From Halobacillus litoralis (GTDB lineage: Bacteria; Bacillota; Bacilli; Bacillales; Halobacillaceae): DNA of 64,000 bases. Shown piece after piece: positions 54,434 to 63,421 of this stretch (position 1 is its first letter; each line of letters starts with the position of its first letter). The notes under the pieces were generated by a model. The model worked only from the letters and a program-made list of their open reading frames with translations, was not told where the DNA came from and did no database searches. The stretch spans positions 1,257,001 to 1,321,000 of the forward strand of contig NZ_CP026118.1 in assembly GCF_004101865.1 (NCBI RefSeq), read 5' to 3'. Position numbers and translations under genes: made by a program.

Positions 54434-54607
54434 CTCATTCATCTCAAAAACGTTCACTCTTTGAAGCAACTGTCGATAATTATGTAAATGGGAAGCGCAT
54501 AAGTTATTCACTGCTCCCCATACTTTCTCCAATTGACTGGTGCTGGTTTCTAGATTTTCTAATAAAACCTTCCAGTCTTTAAAATGTAACAGGGTGTTTG
54601 TATCCAT
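54419..54607 (-). CDS. Hypothetical protein, 62 aa
   Basis: ATG-started ORF with a weak SD (CTGGAA). Product begins MDTNTLLHFKDWKVLLENLE, hydrophilic and helical. Its end overlaps the symporter terminator. No family recognised; could be non-coding. Confidence 0.4.
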   Translation of the reverse strand: MDTNTLLHFKDWKVLLENLETSTSQLEKVWGAVNNLCASHLHNYRQLLQRVNVFEMNEKNPR

Positions 54608-54695
54608 TTCCAGTGTTAGACTCCTCGCTTTGAATCATATTAACAATATTATGAAGGACTGAAGACCCGAATGAAAATCTACATAATACAGTTCA

Positions 54696-55361
54696 TCAGG
54701 TTATTGGCTTTATGCATTCTTCCCCTTCATTTTTAGCTGAACTTACATACTCGCTCACTTCATATCCCTCTAAATCCTGCGTGGATAGCTGCTGAATAAA
54801 TCCACTTGCTTCATCAGGGGACCATTTCACCGGTTCAATCCAATGATCTTGACTCTGTTCAGTTAAAATGACCGGCATGCGATCATGGATCGGCTGCATA
54901 AAGTCATTTGCTTCCTGAGTCAATATCGTACATGTAAAGAGATCTTCACCCTCTTTTTCCCACCGGTCCCAAAGGCCTGCAAATGCGAATAACGATTTAC
55001 CTTTCGGAGATATCCGTACGGGTTGTTTGCCGCTTTTGGTTTTTTTCCACTCATAAAAACTATCAGCAATGACTAAGCATCTCTTTCTTGACATTAATGT
55101 TTTAAAGCTTGGCTTCTCATGGGCTGTTTCACTTCGAGCATTAATCATTTTATAACCGATTTTCGGATCGTCGGCCCACCGCGGTACGAGCCCCCATTTC
55201 ATATAACCCGCTCTTTTTTGCTGCCCGTCATGAATGACAGACAAAACCTTCTGACCTGGTGCAATGTTATATCTTGGCTCATAACCTTTGATCGGCTGTC
55301 CTATTCCGAATTCTCTCAATATCTCTGCTTCTTCTGCAAGCAATGTATAACGTCCACACAT
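54696..55361 (-). CDS. SRAP / HMCES-family abasic-site protein (YoqW/YedK-like)
   Basis: 221 aa. Starts MCGRYTLL: Cys2 becomes the N-terminal residue that crosslinks abasic sites in single-stranded DNA. Other motifs: RYNIAPGQ, MKWGLVPRWADD, NARSETAHEKPSFK (Asn, Glu), CLVIADSFYEWKK and the final HDRMPVIL. SD AAGGAGGGG. Shields ssDNA abasic lesions; an SOS box was not found. Confidence 0.9.
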   Translation of the reverse strand: MCGRYTLLAEEAEILREFGIGQPIKGYEPRYNIAPGQKVLSVIHDGQQKRAGYMKWGLVPRWADDPKIGYKMINARSETAHEKPSFKTLMSRKRCLVIADSFYEWKKTKSGKQPVRISPKGKSLFAFAGLWDRWEKEGEDLFTCTILTQEANDFMQPIHDRMPVILTEQSQDHWIEPVKWSPDEASGFIQQLSTQDLEGYEVSEYVSSAKNEGEECIKPIT

Positions 55362-55563
55362 TTATTACCCCTCCTTAATCTTTACTATATTATCCATTCC
55401 CTCTATATTCTGCTTTACCCTGCAAAAAGCCTATAAACCTGGACTCGCTTCTGAATAATAAGGCTTTATAAAGAGAAATAACGCTTCCGTCACTCTTTTT
55501 CTTCAAATAAAAAACACAGTTTCAACTGTGCTTTGAAAACGTACCTAATCAATGATGTATTAG

Positions 55564-55935
55564 TCAGAAACCGAAACGACGGTGAATTTTATTTTCATAC
55601 TGACGATAGGCTCCTGACTCACTTATTTTTCTCTTTTCCATCATCATATCGTATCTCAGCTTCTTTTCTTTGAGTTCTTTTTTGTAGTACATCGATAAAT
55701 GTGGATCTTTCACCTCGTGAAGGAGTTCTTCCAATTCTAGGATTTCTTTTTTAACCACCATTTCTTCTGGTAGCATATTAGCGTTCTTTAAGATCCGGTA
55801 ACTGTTCCGAAGTTCTTGAGGAAGATAGGCAAACTCATCTTTAGGCAGGGGACCCCCTTTTCCAGGTAAGTCATCGAACTCTCCCCGTTGTATTGACTTT
55901 TTGATTTTTTCCTCGATTAGATGGCCGTACTCCAT
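55564..55935 (-). CDS. DUF1992 (DnaJ-homologue subfamily C member 28-like) protein
   Basis: 123 aa. Conserved start IEEKIKKSIQRGEFDDLPGKGGPLP followed by NSYRILKNANMLPEEM, the DUF1992 signature. The domain is found in DNAJC28-like proteins; it has no J domain here and its role is unknown. SD AAGGAGCGG. Monocistronic, though it could be cotranscribed with the genes upstream on the minus strand. Confidence 0.82.
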   Translation of the reverse strand: MEYGHLIEEKIKKSIQRGEFDDLPGKGGPLPKDEFAYLPQELRNSYRILKNANMLPEEMVVKKEILELEELLHEVKDPHLSMYYKKELKEKKLRYDMMMEKRKISESGAYRQYENKIHRRFGF

Positions 55936-55991
55936 AAATACCGCTCCTTATTTATGTTTATTTTCATACACCACCGGCAATAAACCCATCT

Positions 55992-56627
55992 TTATAAAAG
56001 CTTTAATAATGCTTGCTTCAGGCTTTCGGATAGAGGATCTACAGAGGTTATCTCTTTGATTTTCCGTTTATTATTGCGATCGTGATAGCGCACCTCGTTG
56101 ACATCTTCAACAGTCACTCCGTCCGGATGTTGTTCAATTAATGTCATATAGGCACCAGGGGGTACATTTCCTTCTCTCAAAACGCGTAAATAAAATCCAG
56201 TGTAGCCCTTTTCTGTCACTCTTGCCGGAAAGTCGTCGATTCCATGCGTCCTTGCAATGATATAGCATGGTTTCCTTGGTTCTGAAACTTGCAGCACAGC
56301 ATCTCCCAGTGAATAAATATCTCCAATCCTTACGTTCTCCTCTTTGATCCCTTCCACTGTGATATTCTCTCCAAAAGAAGGAAAAGAGAAACTTTTGCCA
56401 TAATGCTCTTCCCAATGGCGATAATGTTGGGCAGGATACAAACAAACCGCCTTATCCTTTCCCCCATGATGCTTTTTATCGGCCTGCTCATCACCCTCGA
56501 AGTTCAAGTGTGTCAAGTAAGTGGTATCACCGACTGGAGTTTTCCTATAAGCACTTTGCAGCTCACCTTTATCTGTTTCGTACGTTTCTGGACGTCCAAC
56601 ATTCAAAGATAATAGTTTATACTTCAC
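55992..56627 (-). CDS. MOSC-domain protein (YflK/YiiM-like)
   Basis: 211 aa molybdenum-cofactor sulfurase C-terminal-like protein. Landmarks: HHGGKDKAVCLYPAQHYRHWEEHYG, SFGENITVEGI and the conserved Cys in VSEPRKPCY. YiiM-type members reduce N-hydroxylated compounds with Moco. GTG start, SD GGGGA. Overlaps the upstream YkgJ-like gene by 11 bases, so they are cotranscribed. Confidence 0.85.
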   Translation of the reverse strand: MKYKLLSLNVGRPETYETDKGELQSAYRKTPVGDTTYLTHLNFEGDEQADKKHHGGKDKAVCLYPAQHYRHWEEHYGKSFSFPSFGENITVEGIKEENVRIGDIYSLGDAVLQVSEPRKPCYIIARTHGIDDFPARVTEKGYTGFYLRVLREGNVPPGAYMTLIEQHPDGVTVEDVNEVRYHDRNNKRKIKEITSVDPLSESLKQALLKLL

Positions 56628-57360
56628 TTAACGTCCCCTCTCTCCATTTTTTCACCCATGAAGGAAGATAGTCATAGGTCCATGCATCCATCGGATAATC
56701 TACGAATACCTCTTCACCGTTTTCATAAAGAGCCTGAACCAATTCATTGATTGCACCAAAGTAAAAAGTGTAAAGGAACTCATAACTGAACGGTTCAGCC
56801 GGCATATGGTTTTCTGCACAAACTTGAGGATCACTGTAGTTCAAATACGTCCGACAAGGAATAGGACGCACCTCATAAACCATACAAAGCTGAGTCTCAG
56901 GATCAAGCATGGGGCAGGGTAAATTCAGTTTTTTATATTCCAATTTAGTTTCTGGCGCTTCATGGTCCATCGCAAAAGCTTTCGTCAATTTTTCCTCTTG
57001 CTGAACGTAATACTGCTCCCAGTGATTAAAAATAGCCGTTTTCCGTTCATCCGAAAACTTTTCAATGGATTGGAACATCATTTTCGCTTCCATCTTAGTC
57101 ATGACAATAGGAAAATAACAACAAAAAGCACATCCCATAAAACAATTCGGCTTCATAGAACTGAAATCCTCCATACGCTCAATTTCATGGTCGACTTCTG
57201 CCAATAATTTTTCGAACCCTTGCAGGATAACCGTCTCAGTGTCCATTTCACTATCTAAAAGATCATCAACGATACCATCAAAGAATTGCTCGTCAATTTC
57301 GTAGGATTGATTGATTTTTTCACATCTATTCAATATTTCTTTATGTTTTAAAAAATTCAT
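56617..57360 (-). CDS. YkgJ-family cysteine cluster protein
   Basis: 247 aa. Eight-cysteine pattern: NCFMGCAFCCYFP near residue 75, NLPCPMLDPETQLCMVYEVRPIPCRTY near 155-180 and a further Cys in PQVCAEN. The YkgJ domain binds Zn or an Fe-S cluster. GGAGGAG in the leader supports the ATG at 57360 rather than the upstream in-frame ATG. It starts an operon with the MOSC gene; both may act on metals or cofactors, which is inference. Confidence 0.82.
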   Translation of the reverse strand: MNFLKHKEILNRCEKINQSYEIDEQFFDGIVDDLLDSEMDTETVILQGFEKLLAEVDHEIERMEDFSSMKPNCFMGCAFCCYFPIVMTKMEAKMMFQSIEKFSDERKTAIFNHWEQYYVQQEEKLTKAFAMDHEAPETKLEYKKLNLPCPMLDPETQLCMVYEVRPIPCRTYLNYSDPQVCAENHMPAEPFSYEFLYTFYFGAINELVQALYENGEEVFVDYPMDAWTYDYLPSWVKKWREGTLSEV

Positions 57361-57457
57361 AAGGAAAAACTCCTCCATCTATCATTATTTATATTATACA
57401 TGGGTCACAAGCCTTAAGACCACCTTAATACATCCCCACGAATTTCCTCTTGTTTAA

Positions 57458-57484
57458 CCCCCATAAAACTCCTATCATATGAGA
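57458..57484 (+). promoter_or_regulatory. mreBH: Candidate sigma-I-like promoter of mreBH
   Basis: ACCCCC (57458-57463) is the -35 consensus of sigma-I, which drives mreBH in B. subtilis. At 17 bases the -10 position shows TGAG where CGAA is expected, so the match is half. Confidence 0.4.
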
Positions 57485-57525
57485 AGATATATAAGAGAAT
57501 TTGTCATCTTTGGAGGTACGCCTAA

Positions 57526-58533
57526 ATGTTATCTAATGCAGAAATCGGTATCGATCTTGGTACTGCAAATATATTAATCTATTCAAAATCTAAGGGAATC
57601 CTTTTGAACGAACCATCCGTTGTAGCTTATAACACAGAAACTAAAAGTGTAGTGGCTGTAGGAAAAGAAGCAAAAGAAATGGTCGGAAAGACTCCTCGTA
57701 ATATCATCCCTGTCCGCCCGTTACGTGATGGAGTCATCGCAGATTATGACATGACTGCCCAAATGTTAAAAGAATTGTTGAAGAAGGTCTCCAAAAAATC
57801 CGGAATTTCTATGCGCAAACCGACCGTTGTGATTTGCACTCCTTCAGGTTCTACTTCAGTCGAACGCCGCGCCATTCACAATGCTGTGAAAAGTTATGGT
57901 GCTAAAGATGTCCACTTGATTGAAGAACCGATCGCCGCGGCTATAGGAGCTGACCTACCTGTTGATGAACCGATCGCCAACGTTGTCGTCGATGTCGGAG
58001 GAGGTACAAGTGAGGTTGCTATTATTTCCTTCGGCGGTGTTGTATCCTGTAAATCCATCCGTACTGGTGGTGATGTGATGGATGAAGAAATCATTCAATA
58101 TGTCCGAAAAGCGTACAACGTATTGATTGGTGAGCGTACAGCCGAACTCATTAAAATGGAAATCGGGTATGCCTTGATCGAGCACCCTGAAGCCACTATG
58201 GAAGTTCGTGGTCGTGATATGGTGACAGGACTCCCGAAAACCATCGAATTGAAATCAACAGAGGTTCAAGGAGCTCTTAAAGAATCATTAGAACAATTAC
58301 TTGAAACTATCCGGGCGACTCTTGAGGAATGCCCACCGGAATTAAGTGGAGACATTGTCGACCATGGTGTTATTTTAACCGGAGGTGGCGCTCTCTTGAA
58401 TGGCATGCAGGATTGGTTAGCTAATGAAATTTCCGTGCCCGTCCACATGGCGCCGAGCCCATTAGAATCCGTTGCCATCGGTACAGGACGGTCATTGAAA
58501 ATGATTCAAAAACTGCAAAAAGCAAGTAAGTAA
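57526..58533 (+). CDS. mreBH: MreBH rod-shape actin homologue
   Basis: 335-aa bacterial actin. Phosphate 1 motif IGIDLGTAN (8-16), NEPSVVA, phosphate 2 [18 protein letters not shown] (about 150-167), connect motif [15 protein letters not shown] and adenosine motif [14 protein letters not shown]. The first and last residues and 335 aa match B. subtilis MreBH more than MreB or Mbl. It directs cell-wall synthesis (LytE partner) and cell width. SD TTTGGAGG. No mreC/mreD nearby, as usual for mreBH. An ACCCCC motif upstream hints at sigma-I. Confidence 0.92.
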   Translation: MLSNAEIGIDLGTANILIYSKSKGILLNEPSVVAYNTETKSVVAVGKEAKEMVGKTPRNIIPVRPLRDGVIADYDMTAQMLKELLKKVSKKSGISMRKPTVVICTPSGSTSVERRAIHNAVKSYGAKDVHLIEEPIAAAIGADLPVDEPIANVVVDVGGGTSEVAIISFGGVVSCKSIRTGGDVMDEEIIQYVRKAYNVLIGERTAELIKMEIGYALIEHPEATMEVRGRDMVTGLPKTIELKSTEVQGALKESLEQLLETIRATLEECPPELSGDIVDHGVILTGGGALLNGMQDWLANEISVPVHMAPSPLESVAIGTGRSLKMIQKLQKASK

Positions 58534-58598
58534 GAAATCCAAACCGGGAGGCTCGCAAAACAGTTGATGTATGCGAGTACCCTTCAACCATTAACCTG

Positions 58599-58634
58599 AC
58601 CCCTTTATGAGTATCTTTCATGAAGGGGTTTTTC
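58599..58634 (+). terminator. Terminator of mreBH
   Basis: ACCCCTTTATGA / TCATGAAGGGGT stem with TTTTTC tail. Confidence 0.8.
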
Positions 58635-58800
58635 ATTTTTTTTTTCAAGTCTTTTCACTATTTTAAAGGGTTTGTGTTTCTTTCTGTCGAATTGAAGCAT
58701 GTAACGTAGATAATGTACAACACTTACTGATAAAATGTTTCACCACATCTCTTAGAGTGAAATACATTCAAGAGAGACTGGAAATAAGGAGTCGTTTCAT

Positions 58801-59106
58801 ATGAAATTTTCTACAATCTTAAAATGGTTGACTGGAGGCTGTGAAGCTTTCTTAGCCATTCCTTTAGCTGGAGGATTATTTATATTCAGCAGCGGATGGT
58901 CCGCTCTGTTGTTTATGTTCGTCTTCCACCTCATAACATTGGTGGTATCTGTAAAAGATAAGCGCACATACGTTGGGAGTGTGCTTGGTATGATTACGAG
59001 CGCCATTGGAGCGATTCCCGTTGTGGGTTGGATCATGCACACAATTACGGCAATCATCCTCCTCATTGATGCTGGGCGCTCCACAAGAGTGGAAAAAAAA
59101 GCATAA
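58801..59106 (+). CDS. Small membrane protein, 101 aa
   Basis: Three hydrophobic stretches (FLAIPLAGGLFIFSSGWSALLFMFVFHLITLVV; VGSVLGMITSAIGAIPVVGWIMHTITAIILL) with a GG-rich loop. SD TAAGGAGTC is good. No family is recognised; it is followed after 47 bases by a gene for a small soluble protein. Confidence 0.72.
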   Translation: MKFSTILKWLTGGCEAFLAIPLAGGLFIFSSGWSALLFMFVFHLITLVVSVKDKRTYVGSVLGMITSAIGAIPVVGWIMHTITAIILLIDAGRSTRVEKKA

Positions 59107-59153
59107 GAAGCACGAACATCTATCGCATCATCAAGTATCAGGGGAGGGAAAAG

Positions 59154-59522
59154 ATGTATACAATCATTTGCATATTCAGAGTTAATCAAAGGAATTTAGA
59201 AGAATTCATAAAAGTGACATCAAAATCCGGCGAGGTTTTGATGTCACATGGCGCTGTAGATCATAACATTCTCTATTCGAAAGAGCTGACTGGAAAACAG
59301 GGGTCCATGGGCATCTTGAATTTGATTGAAATGGAAGAAAGTGAAGAGTTATTACTTGGTCAATCTGTCTTCAATGATGAATCCCACTATTACAAAGTTA
59401 TGAAGTCTGTAGGTTCCGATGATATCATCCATTACTTAGATGGGAGTATCAAAGAGCTGGTAGAAATGAATCGCGTTGTTACTTCAAGCTTTACTACCGA
59501 ACGTACGCCACAGCCGAGTTGA
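59154..59522 (+). CDS. Dimeric alpha/beta-barrel (ABM-like) protein
   Basis: 122 aa. The start YTIICIFRVNQRNLEEFIKVTSKSGEVLMSHGAVDHNILYSK has the strand-helix-strand pattern of ferredoxin-like ABM/DUF1428-type proteins. Function is unknown. It precedes panE, with its stop 25 bases upstream of the panE start, and may be in the same transcript. SD GGGGAGGG. Confidence 0.6.
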   Translation: MYTIICIFRVNQRNLEEFIKVTSKSGEVLMSHGAVDHNILYSKELTGKQGSMGILNLIEMEESEELLLGQSVFNDESHYYKVMKSVGSDDIIHYLDGSIKELVEMNRVVTSSFTTERTPQPS

Positions 59523-59547
59523 TCAATCTTTTTTGGAGGTGCATCGA

Positions 59548-60468
59548 ATGAAAATCGTAGTATTAGGAGCAGGGGCATTAGGGGCTTATTTTGGGTCCCG
59601 CTGGGAAGAAGCCGGCCATGAAGTCATTAACCTGGTCCGTGAAGGACGAGCGAAGCAAATCGAAAAGAACGGTCTAACCCTACATAGTGAGATGGGCGAC
59701 TACAAAGTGTCTGAACCTAAAATAGCCCAAAGTCCTGAGGAAATTGACAATCCTGATCTCGTTTTCCTTGCTGTTAAAGGCTACCATCTTCCCGGAACAC
59801 TGGAATGGCTTAAGACACTAGTCAAGAAAGGGGCAAAAGTTTACCCTGTATTGAACGGAATGGAGCACATCAATATCTTGCAACAAGAGCTTGGTGAAGA
59901 AGCTGTGCTCGGCGGTCTTTCCTATATTATTGCTACATTGGATGATGTAGGACATGTCCTCCATACAAGTTCTTTCCACGACCTTGTTTTCGGCCCTCTC
60001 CACCCTTCCCAACAAGCGATTTGCGAAGAACTCGCACTTGCTTGTAATCAAGCGAACCTAAATGGAACGCTCAGCCCGAACATTTTAGAAGATATGTGGA
60101 AAAAGTACATGTTCATCACAGCCTTTTCCGGAATTACGACAGCTGTTAATCAAACGATCGGTGAAGTCAGGAGTTATCCGCAAACATTCCGAATTGCAGA
60201 ACGTATGCTTGAAGAGATGAAGGACTTAGCAAACGCTCATAAAATTGATCTGACAGATGAACACGTACAAAATGCCTTCGAAAAACTCCGTGGATTAGAT
60301 GATGGGATGACGTCTTCCATGCATCAGGATCGTACCAAGGGGATGCCTCTTGAAGTCGAGCACCTTCATGGAGGAGCATTGAGACTAGGCAGTGAAGTAG
60401 ACCTCTCTATGCCGTACATCGAAACAATATTCGGGATTATCAAACCTTTTGAAGCTTACGAACATTAA
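59548..60468 (+). CDS. panE: 2-dehydropantoate 2-reductase (ApbA/PanE family)
   Basis: NADPH-dependent ketopantoate reductase of 306 aa in pantothenate synthesis (or a related keto-acid reductase). Rossmann motif LGAGALGAYFG (5-15), Lys in AVKGYHLPGTL, the catalytic lysine region EDMWKKYMFITAFSGITTAV and the C-terminal S-x-x-D..R-x-x-G-x-x-x-E pattern (SSMHQDRTKGMPLEVEHLHG). GGAGGTG just before the ATG fixes the start. The family has several paralogues per genome, so the pantothenate role is likely but not certain. Confidence 0.88.
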   Translation: MKIVVLGAGALGAYFGSRWEEAGHEVINLVREGRAKQIEKNGLTLHSEMGDYKVSEPKIAQSPEEIDNPDLVFLAVKGYHLPGTLEWLKTLVKKGAKVYPVLNGMEHINILQQELGEEAVLGGLSYIIATLDDVGHVLHTSSFHDLVFGPLHPSQQAICEELALACNQANLNGTLSPNILEDMWKKYMFITAFSGITTAVNQTIGEVRSYPQTFRIAERMLEEMKDLANAHKIDLTDEHVQNAFEKLRGLDDGMTSSMHQDRTKGMPLEVEHLHGGALRLGSEVDLSMPYIETIFGIIKPFEAYEH

Positions 60469-60501
60469 GAAGGTGCTTCCATTTTGGAAGCACCTTCTTA
60501 A
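60465..60501. terminator. Bidirectional terminator
   Basis: TTAAGAAGGTGCTTCCA - TTT - TGGAAGCACCTTCTTAA, 17-bp perfect stem overlapping the panE stop; it serves convergent panE and cwlK. Confidence 0.92.
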
Positions 60502-60505
60502 TTAT

Positions 60506-61084
60506 TTATTCATCAGCGTAATCATCCACATTCGGGCGCTTGCCAAACTTCAGTTCACGGATCGACAAGCCAAAATCCATTTGTAAGTGAGGATAGTCTT
60601 TAAAGTTCTCCCAATCCCCGCCCCAATCAAACCCTAACTCTTTTGCAACATCTACAATTTCCATCCAATCGGAACGGCCATTTCCATTATCGTCACGTCC
60701 TGTATCCCATACGACCTCCCCATCATCTGTCTTAAGGGCAAAATCAATTGCCAGCCCGTAATTATGATAAGACTCTCCGCCTTTCGCATGAGTGACAATA
60801 CTCCCCTCTTTGGAACGTCCTTGTTCATAAAGGTTATTTTGCCTTTCCTTTGTCCGATGGCCTTCAGTGATGATAATATCGATTCCTTGTTCTTGAGCTC
60901 TCGCTACCAACTCGTCTTTTTTCTGTGCTACTTCAGGGTGCAAACGGCTCGGAAGAGGTACTTCTTCTTTATAAAAAAGGCCTTGAGGCATTTCCTGTTT
61001 CATTTGAGGCAGCAAAAATAAAAATAAAACAAGGATAATACCGAAACAAAAAAACAAAGCCATTAGACTGTTTAGGATTCTCAC
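60506..61084 (-). CDS. cwlK: M15 peptidoglycan peptidase (CwlK-like)
   Basis: Signal-anchored peptidase, 192 aa: N-terminal hydrophobic helix 7-27, then an M15 domain with ITEGHRTKERQNNLYEQG, the zinc motif SYHNYGLAIDFAL (SxHxxGxAxD) and DYPHLQMDF (HxH-type third ligand). B. subtilis CwlK cleaves the L-Ala-D-Glu bond of peptidoglycan. GTG start, SD AAAGGG. Single gene. Confidence 0.88.
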   Translation of the reverse strand: MRILNSLMALFFCFGIILVLFLFLLPQMKQEMPQGLFYKEEVPLPSRLHPEVAQKKDELVARAQEQGIDIIITEGHRTKERQNNLYEQGRSKEGSIVTHAKGGESYHNYGLAIDFALKTDDGEVVWDTGRDDNGNGRSDWMEIVDVAKELGFDWGGDWENFKDYPHLQMDFGLSIRELKFGKRPNVDDYADE

Positions 61085-61389
61085 AAAGACAACCCTTTCT
61101 TGAAGTGATTAATTTGAGAATATCACAGCTCGTCCCATATCTAAATAATTTAATTCATTCAATACGCTTATTTAATGTTTTCGAGATAATTTCATCGACT
61201 GATCGTGCGTTAATTCAGGGTATAAATTGTTTACTTTCACTAAGACACTATTAAATTGAATTAAATAAAGCCACGCCACTTCAAGATTCAGGCTACTTTG
61301 TTTACAGTTGGATTGAGACGCCGTGCCCTTTACTAGTTCGAATGATATAATAAGGTGAATTCGACAAATTCAGAGGAAGGAGAAAAATC
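61085..61389. other. Gene-free intergenic region between cwlK and the ion channel
   Basis: AT-rich, no ORF with ribosome site. A TATAAT at 61346-61351 lacks a matching -35. Nothing else is seen. Confidence 0.45.
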
Positions 61390-62028
61390 ATGAAATTATT
61401 AAATAGAAAACCCGGGAGAACATTCTATGAAATAATCATGATTTTTCTCGCCGCCTTATCTGTAGCTACCATTTGGCAGCAGACAGGATACAATAGTGTC
61501 ATCGTCTGGACAACGTGGAGCATTTTTTTCTTGGACTTTCTTTACCGTCTTTTCAAAAGTGAGAGCAAATGGGGATTCATTAAAAAGCATCCATTCATCG
61601 TGATCGCAGCCATCCCCCTTGATGCGATCTTCCAGTTTGCAAGGTTTGCTCGCATCCTTCATCTGCTAAGATTGAAATCCATCACCAAATATTACACCAT
61701 GCCTTTTATCCGTTTTCTAAAAAGACAACACCTTACTATGGTAACTGGTGTGACGTTCATTCTCATATTCTTATTGATTATCCCGTTGAATCTCATTGAA
61801 AACGAACTGGATTCATATAGTGATGCTTGGTGGAGTGCTGTACTTTCTCTCACCTTTTTCGGACGTTCAGGGTTTGAGCCTGAAACCTTCATGGGCCATA
61901 TAATCATCGTCATTTTTACAATTTTAGGGGTTATTATTCATGGTTTGATCATCAGCACAGTCTTTGACTATCTTATCCATTCTTCATTAGTTAAATCCTT
62001 TAAAAACAGATTCATAGATAATAAGTAA
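61390..62028 (+). CDS. Ion-transport/potassium-channel-like protein with atypical filter
   Basis: 212 aa, voltage-sensor-type layout: hydrophobic S1-S4 (15-105, including ARFARILHLLRLKSITKYY as a basic S4-like helix), then two helices around a pore loop. The loop reads WWSAVLSLTFFGRSGFEPET (residues about 145-164) where K+ channels have T-V-G-Y-G-D: the Tyr-Gly pair is lost (FFGRSG). A sodium, nonselective or inactive channel is possible. SD GAGGAAGGAG. The region before and after shows no partner. Confidence 0.72.
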   Translation: MKLLNRKPGRTFYEIIMIFLAALSVATIWQQTGYNSVIVWTTWSIFFLDFLYRLFKSESKWGFIKKHPFIVIAAIPLDAIFQFARFARILHLLRLKSITKYYTMPFIRFLKRQHLTMVTGVTFILIFLLIIPLNLIENELDSYSDAWWSAVLSLTFFGRSGFEPETFMGHIIIVIFTILGVIIHGLIISTVFDYLIHSSLVKSFKNRFIDNK

Positions 62029-62155
62029 TCATCCGTCCGTATCCATATGGCGGATGATTATATTTATATTTACTTCATTTACCACTCCCTACGTTTAAAT
62101 TCATAGAAAAAAAGGAAATGTACTCAAGAAACTTTATTCGTTGGAGGTGAAAGAG

Positions 62156-62347
62156 TTGGCTGATAAAAAACGAAACAAAGTAGCGGAAAATGACCAAAGC
62201 TTCCAAGAAAAATTGAAGAAAGAACAATTGACAGATGAAATTCCAGATGAAGATGTTAAAAAAGAAGAGCGCGAACAAAAAAAAGGAAGGAAATCAAAGA
62301 ACGATTCCTCTTCTGAAGAAAAATATAACGAAGATTTAAGACCTTAA
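62156..62347 (+). CDS. Small highly charged protein, 63 aa
   Basis: Almost all residues are Lys, Glu, Asp or Gln (DKKRNKVAENDQSFQEK..., EDVKKEEREQKKGRKSK), predicted disordered. TTG start with GGAGGTG six to seven bases upstream; a TTG at 62141 overlaps the SD. Similar short acidic-basic proteins occur in Bacillaceae genomes, but no family is recognised. It precedes the YhfP-like gene by 15 bases, likely one transcript. Confidence 0.6.
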   Translation: MADKKRNKVAENDQSFQEKLKKEQLTDEIPDEDVKKEEREQKKGRKSKNDSSSEEKYNEDLRP

Positions 62348-62362
62348 TTGTGAGGTGGAATG

Positions 62363-63358
62363 ATGACAAAATTTCAAGCATTTAAAATCGAACAAACCGA
62401 TGGAGGGGTCCAAGGAGAGATTCAGACGCTCTCCTTAAGTGACCTTCCTTCCAGCGAAGTATTGATTCGTGTCCATTTTTCCAGCATTAATTTCAAAGAT
62501 GGTATAGTCTCCCAACCAGACAATGCATTGGTTAAAGACTATCCGATTATCCCGGGTATCGACCTTGCTGGGGAAGTCGTTAAATCCTCCGATCAACGAT
62601 TCAAAGAAGGTGATCGGGTTATTGCTACCAGTTATGAAATCGGCGTTAATCATCATGGTGGATTCAGTGAATATGCAAATATTCCCGCCGATTGGATTGT
62701 CCCATTACCCGAAGGAATCACGTTGGAAGAAGCGATGATTTACGGTACGGCAGGATTCACTGCAGCCCTGTCCGTCCACCGTTTAGAACAAAATGGCTTA
62801 TCCACTGATGACGGGCCTGTCTTGGTCACAGGTGCTACAGGTGGTGTAGGCAGCATGGCAGTCGCTATGTTAGCTAAACGCGGTTATGAAGTAGAAGCAA
62901 GTACAGGCAGCTTCGAGCACAAAGAATACTTAAAAGATTTGGGCGCATCAAAAGTGATCTCACGTGAAGAGGTTTATGATGGAAAACTCAAACCCATTGG
63001 CAGCCAGCGCTGGGCAGCCGCTGTCGATCCAGTCGGCGGTGAACAGCTAGCTTCTTTGCTTGGCCAACTGAAATATAATGGAGGAGCAGCAGTCAGCGGA
63101 TTGACTGGAGGAACAGAAATTCCTACTCAAGTTTACCCTTTCATTTTACGGGGTATCAGTCTCTTAGGTATCGACTCTGTTTACTGTCCAATGGATACGA
63201 GAAAGAAAGTTTGGCACCGGATGGCTAATGATCTGAAAGTCAAAGAATCTTTCAACCGTATTAAAGTCGTCCATTCACTTTCCGATGTACAGGACACACT
63301 TGAACAGATTCTACAAGGGAACACTCGCGGACGTTCAATTGTAAAAATGGATCATTGA
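62363..63358 (+). CDS. Zinc-independent quinone-oxidoreductase / acrylyl-CoA reductase (YhfP-like)
   Basis: 331 aa medium-chain dehydrogenase. Motifs: SSINFKDGIVSQPDNALVKDYPIIPGIDLAGEV, GFSEYANIPADWIVPLPEG, LVTGATGGVGSMAVAMLAKRGYEV (NADPH Rossmann) and AAAVDPVGGEQLASLLGQLKYNG, all typical of the YhdH/YhfP family (TIGR02823). No zinc-cysteine ligands, so it acts as NADPH:quinone or acryloyl-CoA reductase. GAGGTGG favours the second ATG (62363). Confidence 0.9.
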   Translation: MTKFQAFKIEQTDGGVQGEIQTLSLSDLPSSEVLIRVHFSSINFKDGIVSQPDNALVKDYPIIPGIDLAGEVVKSSDQRFKEGDRVIATSYEIGVNHHGGFSEYANIPADWIVPLPEGITLEEAMIYGTAGFTAALSVHRLEQNGLSTDDGPVLVTGATGGVGSMAVAMLAKRGYEVEASTGSFEHKEYLKDLGASKVISREEVYDGKLKPIGSQRWAAAVDPVGGEQLASLLGQLKYNGGAAVSGLTGGTEIPTQVYPFILRGISLLGIDSVYCPMDTRKKVWHRMANDLKVKESFNRIKVVHSLSDVQDTLEQILQGNTRGRSIVKMDH

Positions 63359-63387
63359 TAGTGATAGTCTTTATAAGAGGCCATATG

Positions 63388-63416
63388 TTGACATACAAGA
63401 ATATTTAAATTATACT
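63388..63416 (+). promoter_or_regulatory. Strong promoter of the leader/ncRNA
   Basis: TTGACA (63388-63393), exactly 17 bases, TATACT (63411-63416). Confidence 0.8.
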
Positions 63417-63421
63417 ATTAG

